The position numbers were made by a program, and so were the translations under genes. From positions 1 through 64,000 of the forward strand of contig NZ_NUZU01000028.1 of NCBI RefSeq assembly GCF_002567005.1: DNA of 64,000 nucleotides, given 5' to 3'. The notes beneath the pieces are model-generated. The model was not told where the DNA came from. It saw only the letters and a program-made list of their open reading frames with translations, and ran no database searches. This stretch comes from Bacillus sp. AFS073361. GTDB lineage: Bacteria > Bacillota > Bacilli > Bacillales > Cytobacillaceae. This document shows positions 52,132 to 61,034 of the stretch, piece by piece (the first letter of the stretch is position 1; every line of letters begins with the position of its first letter).

Positions 52132-53757
52132 TTGCTATTACTAGAAAAAGACCAGCTAAAAACCAATAAGGATCAATTTGAAAAGATCGGGATTAAGACT
52201 CCCGCCTTTAATTTTGAAGAAGTCTGGGAAGAAACGAAAAAGGAACCGATCTGGTTACATTTCGGCGGCGGAAATCTTTTTAGAGCTTTCCATTCTGTGT
52301 TACAGCAGCATTTGATTGAGCAGAATGAAACCAATAAAGGGATCATTGTAGCTTCCACCTTCGATGATGCCTTGATTCAAAAAATCTATCAACCTTATGA
52401 TAATTTAAGCCTCGATGTTGTCATGAAAGCGGATGGCTCATTAGATATGGAAGTAATCGCAAGTGTGGCTGAAAGTATTGCTACTTATAACGGTCCATCC
52501 TCATGGCAGCGTTTAAAAGAAGTGGCAAGTCATCCATCCCTGCAATTCATTTCCCTTTCCATCACCGAAAAAGGGTATGACTTAAAGGATATGAATGGGG
52601 AGATTCGAGCGTCGCTTCGTGAAGAAATCGAGCAGGGACAGGATAAGCCGAGTCAACATACGATGATTTTGCTGACATCACTTTTACATGAGAGATACAA
52701 TTGTGGAAAAGCTCCGTTAGCACTCGTAAGTACAGATAATTTCTCCCATAATGGAGATAAGCTGAAAGAGGCTATTATGACGGTTGCTTCGATATGGAAG
52801 GAAAATGGTGTGGTTGAGCAGGGATTTATCGATTATTTGAATGATGAATCGAAAATCACCTTCCCTTGGAGTATGATCGATAAGATTACCCCGCTTCCTT
52901 CTGTAACCGTACAAGAAAAGTTAAAAGACATCGGATTTGGCAGTGCCGAACTCATTCCAAAAAGAAAAAATGGGTCGCTCGTGGCTCCATTTGTGAATAC
53001 CGAGGAATCTGAATACCTCGTAATTGAGGACCGTTTTCCAAACGGAAGACCGGCGTTAGAAAAAGCAGGCGTCTACTTTACCGACCAAGTAGTGGTCGAC
53101 CTTGTCGAACGAATGAAAGTGTGTACCTGTTTAAATCCCCTTCATACCGCCTTAGCAATCTTTGGCTGCTTACTTGAGTATACCTCGATTGCGGATGAAA
53201 TGAAGGATGCTGATTTAAAAGCATTAGTAGAAAAAATCGGCTATGATGAAGGGATGAAAGTTGTCACTGACCCTGGAATTATTGATCCAATGGAATTTAT
53301 TAAAGAAGTCATTGAAGTCCGTTTTCCAAATCCTAATATTCCCGATACACCACAGCGAATTGCGTCTGATACGTCGCAGAAGCTGGGAATTCGCTTTGGG
53401 GAAACGATTAAATTATATCTAGAAAGAGAAGACCTAGATGTCAATGATTTATCATTTATCCCATTAACGATTGCTGCTTGGTGCCGCTATCTGTTGGGCA
53501 TAAACGATGCGGGGAAAGAAATGAACATTAGTCCGGATCCTCTTTTAGAAGATTTGCAGTTCTATCTGAAAAATGTAGAATTTGGTAACGTAAATTCAGT
53601 CGGTGCTCATTTACGCCCAATTCTTTCCAACCAAAGAATTTTTGGAATAGATTTGTATGAAGTTGGCTTGGGGGAAAAAGTAGAAGAATTCTTCAAGCAG
53701 CTGATCAAAGGACCAGGTGCAGTAAGGTCGACGCTGCATTATCAAATCCATCTATAA
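52132..53757 (+). CDS. uxuB: Fructuronate reductase (mannitol dehydrogenase family)
   Basis: A 541-residue NAD-dependent reductase that would turn D-fructuronate into D-mannonate for UxuA. It has WLHFGGGNLFRAFHSVLQQHL (cofactor binding), FISLSITEKGY, LVSTDNFSHNGDKL, the catalytic-region motif VEDRFPN-like IEDRFPNGRPALEKAGVYF, and CLNPLHTALAIFGCLL. The TTG start follows AAGGAGGAG by 6 nt. It completes the glucuronate-to-KDG route; KDG kinase and aldolase genes are not in the window. Confidence 0.9.
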   Translation: MLLLEKDQLKTNKDQFEKIGIKTPAFNFEEVWEETKKEPIWLHFGGGNLFRAFHSVLQQHLIEQNETNKGIIVASTFDDALIQKIYQPYDNLSLDVVMKADGSLDMEVIASVAESIATYNGPSSWQRLKEVASHPSLQFISLSITEKGYDLKDMNGEIRASLREEIEQGQDKPSQHTMILLTSLLHERYNCGKAPLALVSTDNFSHNGDKLKEAIMTVASIWKENGVVEQGFIDYLNDESKITFPWSMIDKITPLPSVTVQEKLKDIGFGSAELIPKRKNGSLVAPFVNTEESEYLVIEDRFPNGRPALEKAGVYFTDQVVVDLVERMKVCTCLNPLHTALAIFGCLLEYTSIADEMKDADLKALVEKIGYDEGMKVVTDPGIIDPMEFIKEVIEVRFPNPNIPDTPQRIASDTSQKLGIRFGETIKLYLEREDLDVNDLSFIPLTIAAWCRYLLGINDAGKEMNISPDPLLEDLQFYLKNVEFGNVNSVGAHLRPILSNQRIFGIDLYEVGLGEKVEEFFKQLIKGPGAVRSTLHYQIHL

Positions 53758-53765
53758 CGGAAAGA

Positions 53766-53811
53766 AGTGACTCAGAGACTTGGACAACAAGTTTTTGAGT
53801 CACTTTTTTTT
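53766..53811 (+). terminator. Terminator of the hexuronate unit
   Basis: AGTGACTCA pairs with TGAGTCACT, with an inner ACTTG/CAAGT stem, followed by a run of eight T. Confidence 0.85.
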
Positions 53812-53878
53812 ATAAATCTGATTCAGTTTAGCTTGGGGTTCACGATAGTAGTATAATAATGAATGAGGTGTTAATCGT

Positions 53879-54523
53879 ATGAAAGATATAACTTTAGGGT
53901 CGCTGCTTGAGACCATTGGTGAATTATTTTCAGATGAAATATCCATTGCGGTTTCTAATACAAAAGAATATATCTACTATCGGCCAAGTAAACGAATTGA
54001 TTTGAAAATTAGCCCTGGCGACCCTGTAAAGGAAGGGACGATTGCCCATAATGCATTGGTGACGGGTCAAAAGGTCTCTGAGTTTATTAATCGGGATGTT
54101 TTTGGTATTCCTTATCATGGAATGGCGGTGCCATTTTTACATAATGGACAGCTTGAGGGGTGTGTAACAGCTATTTATCCTGCTTTAACAGATGGGAAAT
54201 CGGTCGTTACCGTGAAAACATTGGATGGCTGGATTCCTATTCCTTTTTCAAAGGTCGTTTATTTAGAATCCAAAGATAAGAAGACGAGTGTTTATTCAGA
54301 AGTGGTGTCAGGCACTCATAAATACTCCCTACAAGAATTTGAATATCTGCTTCCGAAGGATTCCTTTATTAGATGCCATCGCTCATTTATTGTGAATGTT
54401 AATCATATTAAAGAGATTCATCCTGATACTCATTCGACCTTTTTGCTCTCTATGGATAATGGTGAGCGGGTACCCGTTAGCCAGTCCTACTCTAGTTATT
54501 TTCGAAAACTTCTAGGATTCTAG
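53879..54523 (+). CDS. LytTR-type DNA-binding regulator with N-terminal sensor domain
   Basis: A 214-residue protein. The C-terminal half (about 110-214) is a LytTR domain: WIPIPFSKVVYLESKDKKTSVYSE, YSLQEFEYLLPKDSFIRCHRSFIVNVNHIKEI and VPVSQSYSSYFRKLL. The N-terminal half (about 1-105) has no receiver domain; it looks like a small PAS/GAF-like sensor (ISIAVSNTKEYIYYRPS, VPFLHNGQLEGCVTAIYP). It directly precedes a CoA-transferase gene, probably its target. Its ligand is unknown. Confidence 0.82.
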   Translation: MKDITLGSLLETIGELFSDEISIAVSNTKEYIYYRPSKRIDLKISPGDPVKEGTIAHNALVTGQKVSEFINRDVFGIPYHGMAVPFLHNGQLEGCVTAIYPALTDGKSVVTVKTLDGWIPIPFSKVVYLESKDKKTSVYSEVVSGTHKYSLQEFEYLLPKDSFIRCHRSFIVNVNHIKEIHPDTHSTFLLSMDNGERVPVSQSYSSYFRKLLGF

Positions 54524-54655
54524 ATATCTCTGCTTTAGAGCTTAAATTTGCTGTTTTATCAGAATATTTCGTATCATACTCCATAATTTCCTATCTTGAT
54601 GATGTAAATAGGTAAAATGATGATAATACTTATTTACGAAGCGAGGGATTTGTTT

Positions 54656-56176
54656 ATGGAGAAATATGTGGAGCGAATAAGAGATTCTCGTCTAAGAGAT
54701 CGAGTGGTTACTGCTGAAGAAGCGGCTGCCTGGATTGAAAACGGAATGACGTTGGGTTTAAGTGGGTTTACACGTGCAGGTGATGTGAAAGCGGTACCAG
54801 TGGCGTTGGTCAACCGAGTAAAGGATGATGAATGGTTTAAAGTCAATGTCTATACAGGAGCCTCCTTAGGGTCCGATGTTGATAAATTATTTGCTGAAGC
54901 GGGGATTTTAGGAAAAAGATTGCCTTTCCAAGCCGATGCCACTATGAGAAGAGGAATCAATCAGGGGGACTTTTTATTTGTTGATCAGCATTTGTCCCAC
55001 ACAGCAGAGTTGATTCGGTCCGATGTACTGAATATAGATGTCGCTATTTTGGAAGCGGTTGCAGTAACGGAGGATGGAATGGTGATTCCAACCACTTCGA
55101 TTGGAAATTCCTTATCGTTTGCCTTAAATGCCAAGTCTATTATTATTGAGATCAATATGGCTCAATCTCCACAGCTAGAGGGATTGCATGATTTATATGA
55201 ACCTGGAAAACAAGGATCAAGGCTTCCTATTCCGCTCGTTAAACCTGATGATCGAATTGGAATGATTGGCATTCCGATTGATGTTGAAAAAGTAAAGGGG
55301 ATTGTGTTTACAGACCAACTTGATTCGCCATCGACAATTGTTCCACCAGATGAAGATACGGAGATCATGGCACAGCATTTAATAGATTTTCTTCGAAAAG
55401 AAGTAAAGACAGGCCGATTAACGGAACGTCTAGCGCCAATACAATCGGGTATTGGTTCGGTGGCTAATGCTGTGCTGCATGGAATGTTAGATTCAGAGTT
55501 TGAAGATTTGGAAGTCTATTCGGAGGTGTTACAGGATGCCGTGTTTGATCTAATGGATGCTGGAAAAGTACGCTTTGCTTCTTGTTGCTCCATCACGCTT
55601 TCTGAAGCAAAACACCAGCAGGTATTTTCCAATTTTGAACAGTATCGTAATAAATTAATGATGCGCCCGCAGGAAATTTCGAATCATCCCGAAATCATTC
55701 GCCGCCTGGGATTAATCTCCATAAATACGGCTTTAGAATTGGATATCTACGGAAATATCAATTCCACTCATGTTTCAGGTGCAAGAATGATGAACGGTAT
55801 AGGTGGTTCTGGAGATTTTGCAAGAAATGCCCGTCTAGCTATCTTTGTCACTAAATCCATTGCAAAAGCCGGTAATATTTCAAGCATTGTGCCTTTTGTC
55901 TCTCATGTAGACCATACTGAACACGATGTTGATGTGATCGTCACCGAACAAGGATATGCTGACCTAAGAGGATTGGCACCAAGGGAAAGGGTGGAGAAGA
56001 TTATTGAGAATTGTGCGCATCCAATGTATCGTGATCAGCTGCGAGCCTATTACCAGGAAGCACTAACAAGAGGCGGGCAAACTCCTCATGTTTTAGAAAA
56101 AGCTTTTTCTTGGCATACGAATTATGCCAAAAATGGAACGATGCTTGAAGCGGTATTAGAAACGTTAGAGGTTTAA
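54656..56176 (+). CDS. Acetyl-CoA hydrolase/transferase family (succinyl-CoA:acetate CoA-transferase type)
   Basis: A 506-residue enzyme of the Cat1/AarC family that moves CoA between succinyl-CoA or other acyl-CoA and acetate. It shows MTLGLSGFTRAGDVKAVPVAL near the start, PIQSGIGSVANAVLHGM with the glycine-rich CoA-site motif, YSEVLQDAVFDLMDAGKVRFASC, and GGSGDFARNARLAIFVTKS with VDVIVTEQGYADLRGL at the end. ATG 54656 is preferred over the upstream frame; GCGAGGG precedes it. Pairing with a LytTR regulator suggests control by an organic-acid signal. Confidence 0.88.
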   Translation: MEKYVERIRDSRLRDRVVTAEEAAAWIENGMTLGLSGFTRAGDVKAVPVALVNRVKDDEWFKVNVYTGASLGSDVDKLFAEAGILGKRLPFQADATMRRGINQGDFLFVDQHLSHTAELIRSDVLNIDVAILEAVAVTEDGMVIPTTSIGNSLSFALNAKSIIIEINMAQSPQLEGLHDLYEPGKQGSRLPIPLVKPDDRIGMIGIPIDVEKVKGIVFTDQLDSPSTIVPPDEDTEIMAQHLIDFLRKEVKTGRLTERLAPIQSGIGSVANAVLHGMLDSEFEDLEVYSEVLQDAVFDLMDAGKVRFASCCSITLSEAKHQQVFSNFEQYRNKLMMRPQEISNHPEIIRRLGLISINTALELDIYGNINSTHVSGARMMNGIGGSGDFARNARLAIFVTKSIAKAGNISSIVPFVSHVDHTEHDVDVIVTEQGYADLRGLAPRERVEKIIENCAHPMYRDQLRAYYQEALTRGGQTPHVLEKAFSWHTNYAKNGTMLEAVLETLEV

Positions 56177-56203
56177 CATTTGCAAAGGTTTGGTATCTCT
56201 AAA

Positions 56204-56238
56204 AAAAGCTGAATGGAGAAAATCTCCATTCAGCTTTT
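56204..56238. terminator. Bidirectional terminator
   Basis: AAAAGCTGAATGGAGA pairs perfectly with TCTCCATTCAGCTTTT around AAA, between two converging genes. Confidence 0.9.
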
Positions 56239-56240
56239 AT

Positions 56241-57173
56241 TTACTTAATTTCTAGTTCTGACTTTAATTCCTTTTGAACCCGTTGAATTTCTTCTTCTGA
56301 AACCAATCCATAATAAATGTTATCGATTCTTGTTCCTTCTTCTTCTATCTCCATTTGCTCAATGGATGATCCAACATGTTTATAACCTTTTTGAATAGCG
56401 ACCATTTGATCAAACGTCAGGTTTGTTTTTACATTTTTGCCAAGGACGGCAAATATACCGGAAAACTTAGTTAAGCTGGATAAACTTGCTCCTTCTTTAA
56501 TTACCCCTTCAATAATTTGACGCTGTCTTATTTGCCGGCCAAAGTCGCCTCGAGGGTCTTGTTTTCTCATTCTTGTATAGCTCAACGCTTTTTTACCGTT
56601 TAGCGTCAATTCTCCTTCAGGAAAATGGTATCCATCTTGGGTGAAATCTAAGTCATTATTGACCGTTATACCGCCAACGGCATCGACCATCCCCGTGAAG
56701 CCTTTCATATTAACCTCTATATAATAGTCAATTGGTATATCCAGAAAGTTTTCGACGGTATCTAGCGCCATGGGGATCCCTCCAAAGGCGTAGGCGTGGT
56801 TAATTTTATCCTCCGTCCCTTTTCCAATAATTTCAGTTCGAGTATCGCGTGGAATGCTTAGCATTTTTACGGAATTATTGTTGGGATTAACGGTTAATAC
56901 AATCATGGTGTCAGAGCGGCCTGAGTCTCCTTCTCGCTCGTCCACACCAAGCATTAAAACCGAAAAAGGATCTTTTTCCTTAAGCGAAACGGGTTCCTCA
57001 CGTTTTTCAGATTTTTCACGTTCCATCGGCTGATGCATCGCAGCCACAGCATTTTTGAAAGATTTATAGACAGTGGATCCATAGATTCCGCCGCCAATTA
57101 ACAGTAGTAGAAGGATTGTGCCGGTCACCTTTACCCATTTTCTAAGTTTTCGTTTCCTTTTTTTCAATCGCAT
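56241..57173 (-). CDS. LytR-CpsA-Psr (LCP) family wall polymer ligase
   Basis: A 310-residue protein anchored by one N-terminal helix after a very basic start (RLKKRKRKLRKWVK). The extracellular LCP domain shows FSVLMLGVDEREGDSGRSDTMIVLTVNP, VKMLSIPRDTRTEI, KINHAYAFGG, LDIPIDYYIEVNMKGFTGMVDAVGGI, LNGKKALSYTRMRKQDPRGDFGRQIRQRQII. Arg and Asp residues for pyrophosphate and metal binding are present. It would attach teichoic acid or similar polymers to peptidoglycan, as TagTUV do. Monocistronic between convergent and divergent neighbours. Confidence 0.93.
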   Translation of the reverse strand: MRLKKRKRKLRKWVKVTGTILLLLLIGGGIYGSTVYKSFKNAVAAMHQPMEREKSEKREEPVSLKEKDPFSVLMLGVDEREGDSGRSDTMIVLTVNPNNNSVKMLSIPRDTRTEIIGKGTEDKINHAYAFGGIPMALDTVENFLDIPIDYYIEVNMKGFTGMVDAVGGITVNNDLDFTQDGYHFPEGELTLNGKKALSYTRMRKQDPRGDFGRQIRQRQIIEGVIKEGASLSSLTKFSGIFAVLGKNVKTNLTFDQMVAIQKGYKHVGSSIEQMEIEEEGTRIDNIYYGLVSEEEIQRVQKELKSELEIK

Positions 57174-57428
57174 TCATAAACCTCCAAACTATCACAATCA
57201 GTTGTTCATATCATACGATAAAAGTGTTCGAAAGTCGTCGGTTTTCCGTTGCTATTGTCAAAATGTGTCGGAACTCCTAGGAATTAGGGGTGGGAAAATG
57301 GGGGTAATAATGAATTAAGTCGCAGTATTCTGGTTGATTATGACTATCCCCGAAGTATCAGCCGTGAAACCTTTCCCCATCTCATACGTATGTATTCATA
57401 AATAAACGAACGAGGGTGACCGCATTAC

Positions 57429-58226
57429 ATGGAAACACGAGAAGATTTGTTAAACGAACTAAAGGTCATTGAGAAGTGGGAAAATGATCAGAGCGATCTG
57501 TGGATTTGGGATCGACTAGGCAGACTTCCATTTAAGATTCTTGATAAAATAACTCCCCAATTCATCCATAACAAAGTTGGCAATTTGCTAGAAGAAATCG
57601 GCTCCTATATTCAGAATGGCGGCAGCTATTTAATGAAAGAACATAAACTCTTTGAAAAAATTGAAAAAGAAACGGGCCGGCCCATCACGCAGGTATCGGA
57701 TATTGAGGATATCCCGTTAGTTACTATGGATAAGTTGAGTCAGGAGCTAACCGGGCAACGGAAGAAGTTTGCGGCCATCCAAGGAGCAAGCACAGGAATT
57801 GGCGGGATTTTTACGCTTGCACTCGATGTTCCGGCGTTAATGGGTATCTCCTTAAAAACACTGCAGGAAATCGCCATCCTCCATGGGTATGATCCCAATG
57901 AGAAAAGCGAACGTATTTTTATGATCAAATGTCTGCAGTTTTCATCGGCGGATATTGTTGGTAAACGAGCGATTCTGAATGAGCTTTCCAGCTACTATCA
58001 GCAAGGGAGCGGGTCCAGTGAAATGATGTCGCAGCTGCAGGGCTGGCGTGAAGTGGTATATACATACAGGGACCAGTTTGGATGGAAAAAGTTGTTTCAG
58101 ATGGTGCCTATCGCTGGGATGATTTTTGGGGCATTTACCAATCGCTCGATGATTAACGACCTTGCGGAGACGGGAATTATGCTTTACCGGAAAAGAAGGA
58201 TTCTTGAGAGATTGGAACAAAAATAG
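57429..58226 (+). CDS. EcsC family protein
   Basis: A 265-residue protein of the EcsC family. Visible family parts are ELKVIEKWENDQSDLWIWDRLGRLPFKILDKITP at the start, QGASTGIGGIFTLALDVPALMGISLKTLQEIAILHGYDPNEKSERIF in the middle (weakly hydrophobic), and FQMVPIAGMIFGAFTNRSMINDLAETGIMLYRKR at the end. EcsC is linked to the EcsAB transporter in Bacillus, but here it is alone. Role unknown. Confidence 0.88.
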   Translation: METREDLLNELKVIEKWENDQSDLWIWDRLGRLPFKILDKITPQFIHNKVGNLLEEIGSYIQNGGSYLMKEHKLFEKIEKETGRPITQVSDIEDIPLVTMDKLSQELTGQRKKFAAIQGASTGIGGIFTLALDVPALMGISLKTLQEIAILHGYDPNEKSERIFMIKCLQFSSADIVGKRAILNELSSYYQQGSGSSEMMSQLQGWREVVYTYRDQFGWKKLFQMVPIAGMIFGAFTNRSMINDLAETGIMLYRKRRILERLEQK

Positions 58227-58232
58227 GTATAA

Positions 58233-58265
58233 AAAAGGGGACAGCATATTTTTGCTGTCCCTTTT
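58233..58265 (+). terminator. Terminator after ecsC-like gene
   Basis: AAAAGGGGACAGC pairs with GCTGTCCCTTTT around ATATTTTT. Confidence 0.85.
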
Positions 58266-58308
58266 GGCGAGAGTCATGGGATCCCGTCAAAACTTTAATT
58301 CAAACCTA

Positions 58309-58503
58309 TTAAATGCTAACGAGAATTTCTGCTTTTTCCTCAAAATATTTATGCATAAGTGTATTAAGTTTGATAGAAAGATTGATGTATTCCGAGCTGC
58401 TTGGTCCATCTTGCTTACAAATTTCGCTCAGTGTTGTTTTAAGTTGAACGATTTCCTTTAAAAGTTCCATATTTTCCTTTTGAGTTCGTTCCATTGTTTT
58501 CAT
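58309..58503 (-). CDS. Spo0E-like aspartyl-phosphate phosphatase family protein
   Basis: A 64-residue helical-hairpin protein from ATG 58503, chosen because GAGGTGT precedes the paired ATG codons; a longer frame to 58635 lacks protein-like character. LLKEIVQLKTTLSEICKQDGPSSSEYINLSIKLNTLMHKYFEEK has the spacing of Spo0E proteins, which dephosphorylate Spo0A. The family signature SxxxD reads SIKLN here, so the usual aspartate is asparagine. It may be inactive as a phosphatase or a divergent member. Confidence 0.6.
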   Translation of the reverse strand: MKTMERTQKENMELLKEIVQLKTTLSEICKQDGPSSSEYINLSIKLNTLMHKYFEEKAEILVSI

Positions 58504-58821
58504 CATACACCTCGTAAAATTATTTTTTACTGCCTTTGGTTTGGAAGGCATGATGACTTGATTCCCATCTTTTTCGTCTTCTAATGATAATACAATTCCA
58601 AGCCCATTCTGATAGTAACATAGTGGATTTTTCATGTGAACACCGAATTTAATAGTAAAAATATTAGCAAAAAAGTAAATGATATTGGTATATCAATGCA
58701 TTTAAATAGAGATTTCTAACTGCTTGGTAATAAACGTCTCTCATATTTCGACAAATTATTTCATAATAACATCAAAAGTAAAAGTAAAATTATTCGAAAA
58801 TTTCAGATAAAGATTCTCTCC

Positions 58822-58851
58822 AAAAAAATAGATCCGGCCGAGTGCCAGATC
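58822..58851 (-). terminator. Orphan terminator-like hairpin on the reverse strand
   Basis: GATCTGGC pairs with GCCGGATC (one G-U pair) around ACTCG and is followed by TATTTTTTT on the reverse strand. No reverse-strand gene lies between it and the phosphatase gene at 59091. The rest of 58636-59020 is AT-rich without a recognised gene. Confidence 0.45.
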
Positions 58852-59020
58852 CAAACAGAATATATTAAAGGGGGTTTTTGAAAAAGAGAAAGGTAAGTGC
58901 TTGTCCTCTTCATGTACTAATCTTACCCCCAAATAATGAACAAACTATGAATAATTCGTTTAGATTTTATTAATTATTTAGAACTTGCAACCAATGTCTG
59001 AAAAATAGATACAATGTAAT

Positions 59021-59039
59021 ATTGAAATTTAATTTCAAT
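59021..59039. promoter_or_regulatory. MurR-like operator upstream of the HAD phosphatase
   Basis: ATTGAAAT and ATTTCAAT form a perfect 8-bp inverted repeat around TTA. The same motif, TTGAAAT-AAA-ATTTCAA, lies before murQ at 60020-60036. It sits just downstream of a promoter-like TTGCAA (58985) and TACAAT (59010), 19 bp apart. Confidence 0.6.
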
Positions 59040-59090
59040 AATATTATTAAAAATATAAAATACAATAATATTACAGAGGAGGATTACATA

Positions 59091-59954
59091 GTGAAGTATC
59101 GACTACTAGCAACAGACTTAGATGGCACGTTATTAAATGATCAAAAAGAGATTGATGTGGAAACAATCGAGGCGATTCATGAGTACCGCAAGCGAGGTGG
59201 CAAGGTCGTCATTTGCAGCGGACGCTCCCCGCTATCCACGCAATGGATTGCCCGGACAATTGGGCTTAGCGGTGAGCCAATTATTGCTTATAATGGGGCG
59301 ATTCTGCTGGATGCGGATGGCGAAATCCGCGAGCAATCCGTTTTTCCATATGAGTCACTGATGACCTTTTGGGAAATATGTGAGACGGAGGGCATCTATG
59401 CGCATTTTTATGAGGGGGATAAACTCCTCGTCCCTGAGGTGACTAAATGGAATGAGAAATGGATTGAAAATAACATCCCCGCCCTGGAAGCATCTGGGGG
59501 AGAACCGCAACATTGCCAGAGGGTTCGGGAGAAATGTTAGGTGAAGGTCGTCGATGACTTTTACCAGTACCTAAAGGAGCAGGAGCGGAGCATTACAAAA
59601 ATTGCTGTATTTGATGATGGGAATAAGCTCCCGGAGTTTACCCGGCGGCTTAAGGAACAGGCAGTAGAAATGGAGATTAGCAGCAGTTTTAATTTTATCA
59701 ATTTAGAAATTACCCCCAGTGGTGTAACAAAGGCATCTGCCCTGGTTAAACTTACTGAGCAGTTGGGAATCCCGCTCTCACAAACGGCAGCGATTGGTGA
59801 TAATTTTAACGATGCTCTGATGATCTCAGCTGCCGGCCTCGGAATTGCGATGGGAAATGCACCTGAAAAGGTGAGACAATTAGCGGATCGGGTGACTGGA
59901 AATAATAACGAGGCAGGGGTCGCAAAGGCGATTCGTCGTTACTTGTTTGAATAA
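59091..59954 (+). pseudogene. Cof-type HAD phosphatase interrupted by an in-frame amber codon
   Basis: Starting at GTG 59091 (GAGGAGGA upstream) the frame reads a Cof-like sugar phosphatase: RLLATDLDGTLLND (motif I), VVICSGRS (motif II), and after a TAG at 59538-59540 it continues in the same frame with VVDDFYQYLKEQE to IGDNFNDALMISAAGLGIAMGNA (motif IV) and RRYLFE. Combined length (about 287 codons) is normal for the family. The stop falls in EKC-TAG-VKVVDD; a CAG-to-TAG change would explain it. Without read-through the enzyme loses motif IV. It could also be a sequencing error. It precedes the MurNAc genes and shares their operator motif. Confidence 0.8.
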
Positions 59955-60019
59955 GACCCTAGATCATCTCAGAGTGAAATAGTGTTTTGAAATACCATTT
60001 CACTATTTTAATAAATTAC

Positions 60020-60070
60020 TTGAAATAAAATTTCAAACGGAATATAATAAACGTACGGTAACCGTTTTCA
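60020..60070 (+). promoter_or_regulatory. murQ promoter with MurR-like operator and cre site
   Basis: TTGAAA (60020-60025) and TATAAT (60043-60048) are 17 bp apart. The inverted repeat TTGAAAT-AAA-ATTTCAA (60020-60036) covers the -35 box. GGTAACCGTTTTCA (60057-60070) matches the cre consensus except for the first base. This suggests control by both MurR and CcpA. Confidence 0.7.
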
Positions 60071-60102
60071 CCTCAGAAAAGACTTACAGGAGGACAACGA
60101 TC

Positions 60103-61011
60103 ATGACAGAAAATCTTGAATTATTAACGACTGAATCTCGCAACGAACAGTCCATGCAGATAGATACAGCAAGTCCAAGTGACATCTTACGAATTATGAA
60201 TGAGCAGGATCAACTAATCGCACTAGCAGTCAAGGATGTTTTACCGGATATTGAAGCAGCCGTCCAATTTGTGGTTGAATCCTTTAAGAACGGCGGACGC
60301 CTGATTTATTGTGGTGCAGGCACGAGCGGGAGATTAGGGGTTCTCGATGCAGTAGAATGCCCGCCCACTTTTAGCACAGACCCTGAAATGGTCCAAGGAC
60401 TTATCGCAGGAGGAGAGCGCGCCTTTTTAAAAGCGGTTGAAGGAGCGGAGGATCAGCCGGAATTCGGTGTGAATGATTTGAAGGAAATCGGGCTGACGAA
60501 AGATGATACGGTCATTGGTATTGCAGCTAGCGGCCGCACACCTTATGTTATCGGGGGGCTTCGATATGCACGAAGCATTGGAGCGAAAACCGTTGCCCTT
60601 TCTTGCAATAGAAATGCGGCAATTAGTCAGGAAGCCGACCAAGCAATTGAAGTTATTGTCGGTCCAGAGGTCCTGACTGGTTCGACACGATTGAAGTCAG
60701 GTACCGCTCATAAGATGATTTTAAACATGATTTCAACTTCTTCGATGATTCTTTTAGGAAAAGCCTATGAGAATTTAATGGTTGATGTTCATGTAAGTAA
60801 CCAGAAATTAAAGGAACGGGCGATTGGAATCATTCGTAAAATTACCGGGGTTTCCTATGAACAGGCGTCGGAAACACTTGAAGCCTCCAATCTTCAAGTC
60901 AAAACGGCCATTGTTATGATTAAGACGAATACGTCGAAACAAAAAGCAGAACAATTATTAATAGAAGCAAATGGGTATGTGAAAAAGGCAATCCAACATG
61001 TAGAAGAGTAA
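60103..61011 (+). CDS. murQ: N-acetylmuramic acid 6-phosphate etherase
   Basis: A 302-residue enzyme that splits MurNAc-6-phosphate into GlcNAc-6-phosphate and D-lactate. It has the SIS domain with [72 protein letters not shown] and [18 protein letters not shown]. The C-terminal part is the usual helical tail. Strong AGGAGG before the ATG. First gene of a murQ-murR-murP-mupG unit. Confidence 0.97.
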   Translation: MTENLELLTTESRNEQSMQIDTASPSDILRIMNEQDQLIALAVKDVLPDIEAAVQFVVESFKNGGRLIYCGAGTSGRLGVLDAVECPPTFSTDPEMVQGLIAGGERAFLKAVEGAEDQPEFGVNDLKEIGLTKDDTVIGIAASGRTPYVIGGLRYARSIGAKTVALSCNRNAAISQEADQAIEVIVGPEVLTGSTRLKSGTAHKMILNMISTSSMILLGKAYENLMVDVHVSNQKLKERAIGIIRKITGVSYEQASETLEASNLQVKTAIVMIKTNTSKQKAEQLLIEANGYVKKAIQHVEE

Positions 61012-61034
61012 TTCTAAAAAAGGTGGTCTTTGGT

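Noticed and set aside
58831..58930. Small reverse-strand frame starting MKRTSTYLS
   Set aside because: It runs through the terminator hairpin and has poor ribosome binding site spacing.
59538..59540. Recoding (selenocysteine or pyrrolysine) at the stop in the HAD gene
   Set aside because: The codon is TAG, no supporting recoding genes are seen, the position is not catalytic, and a CAG-to-TAG change is simpler.
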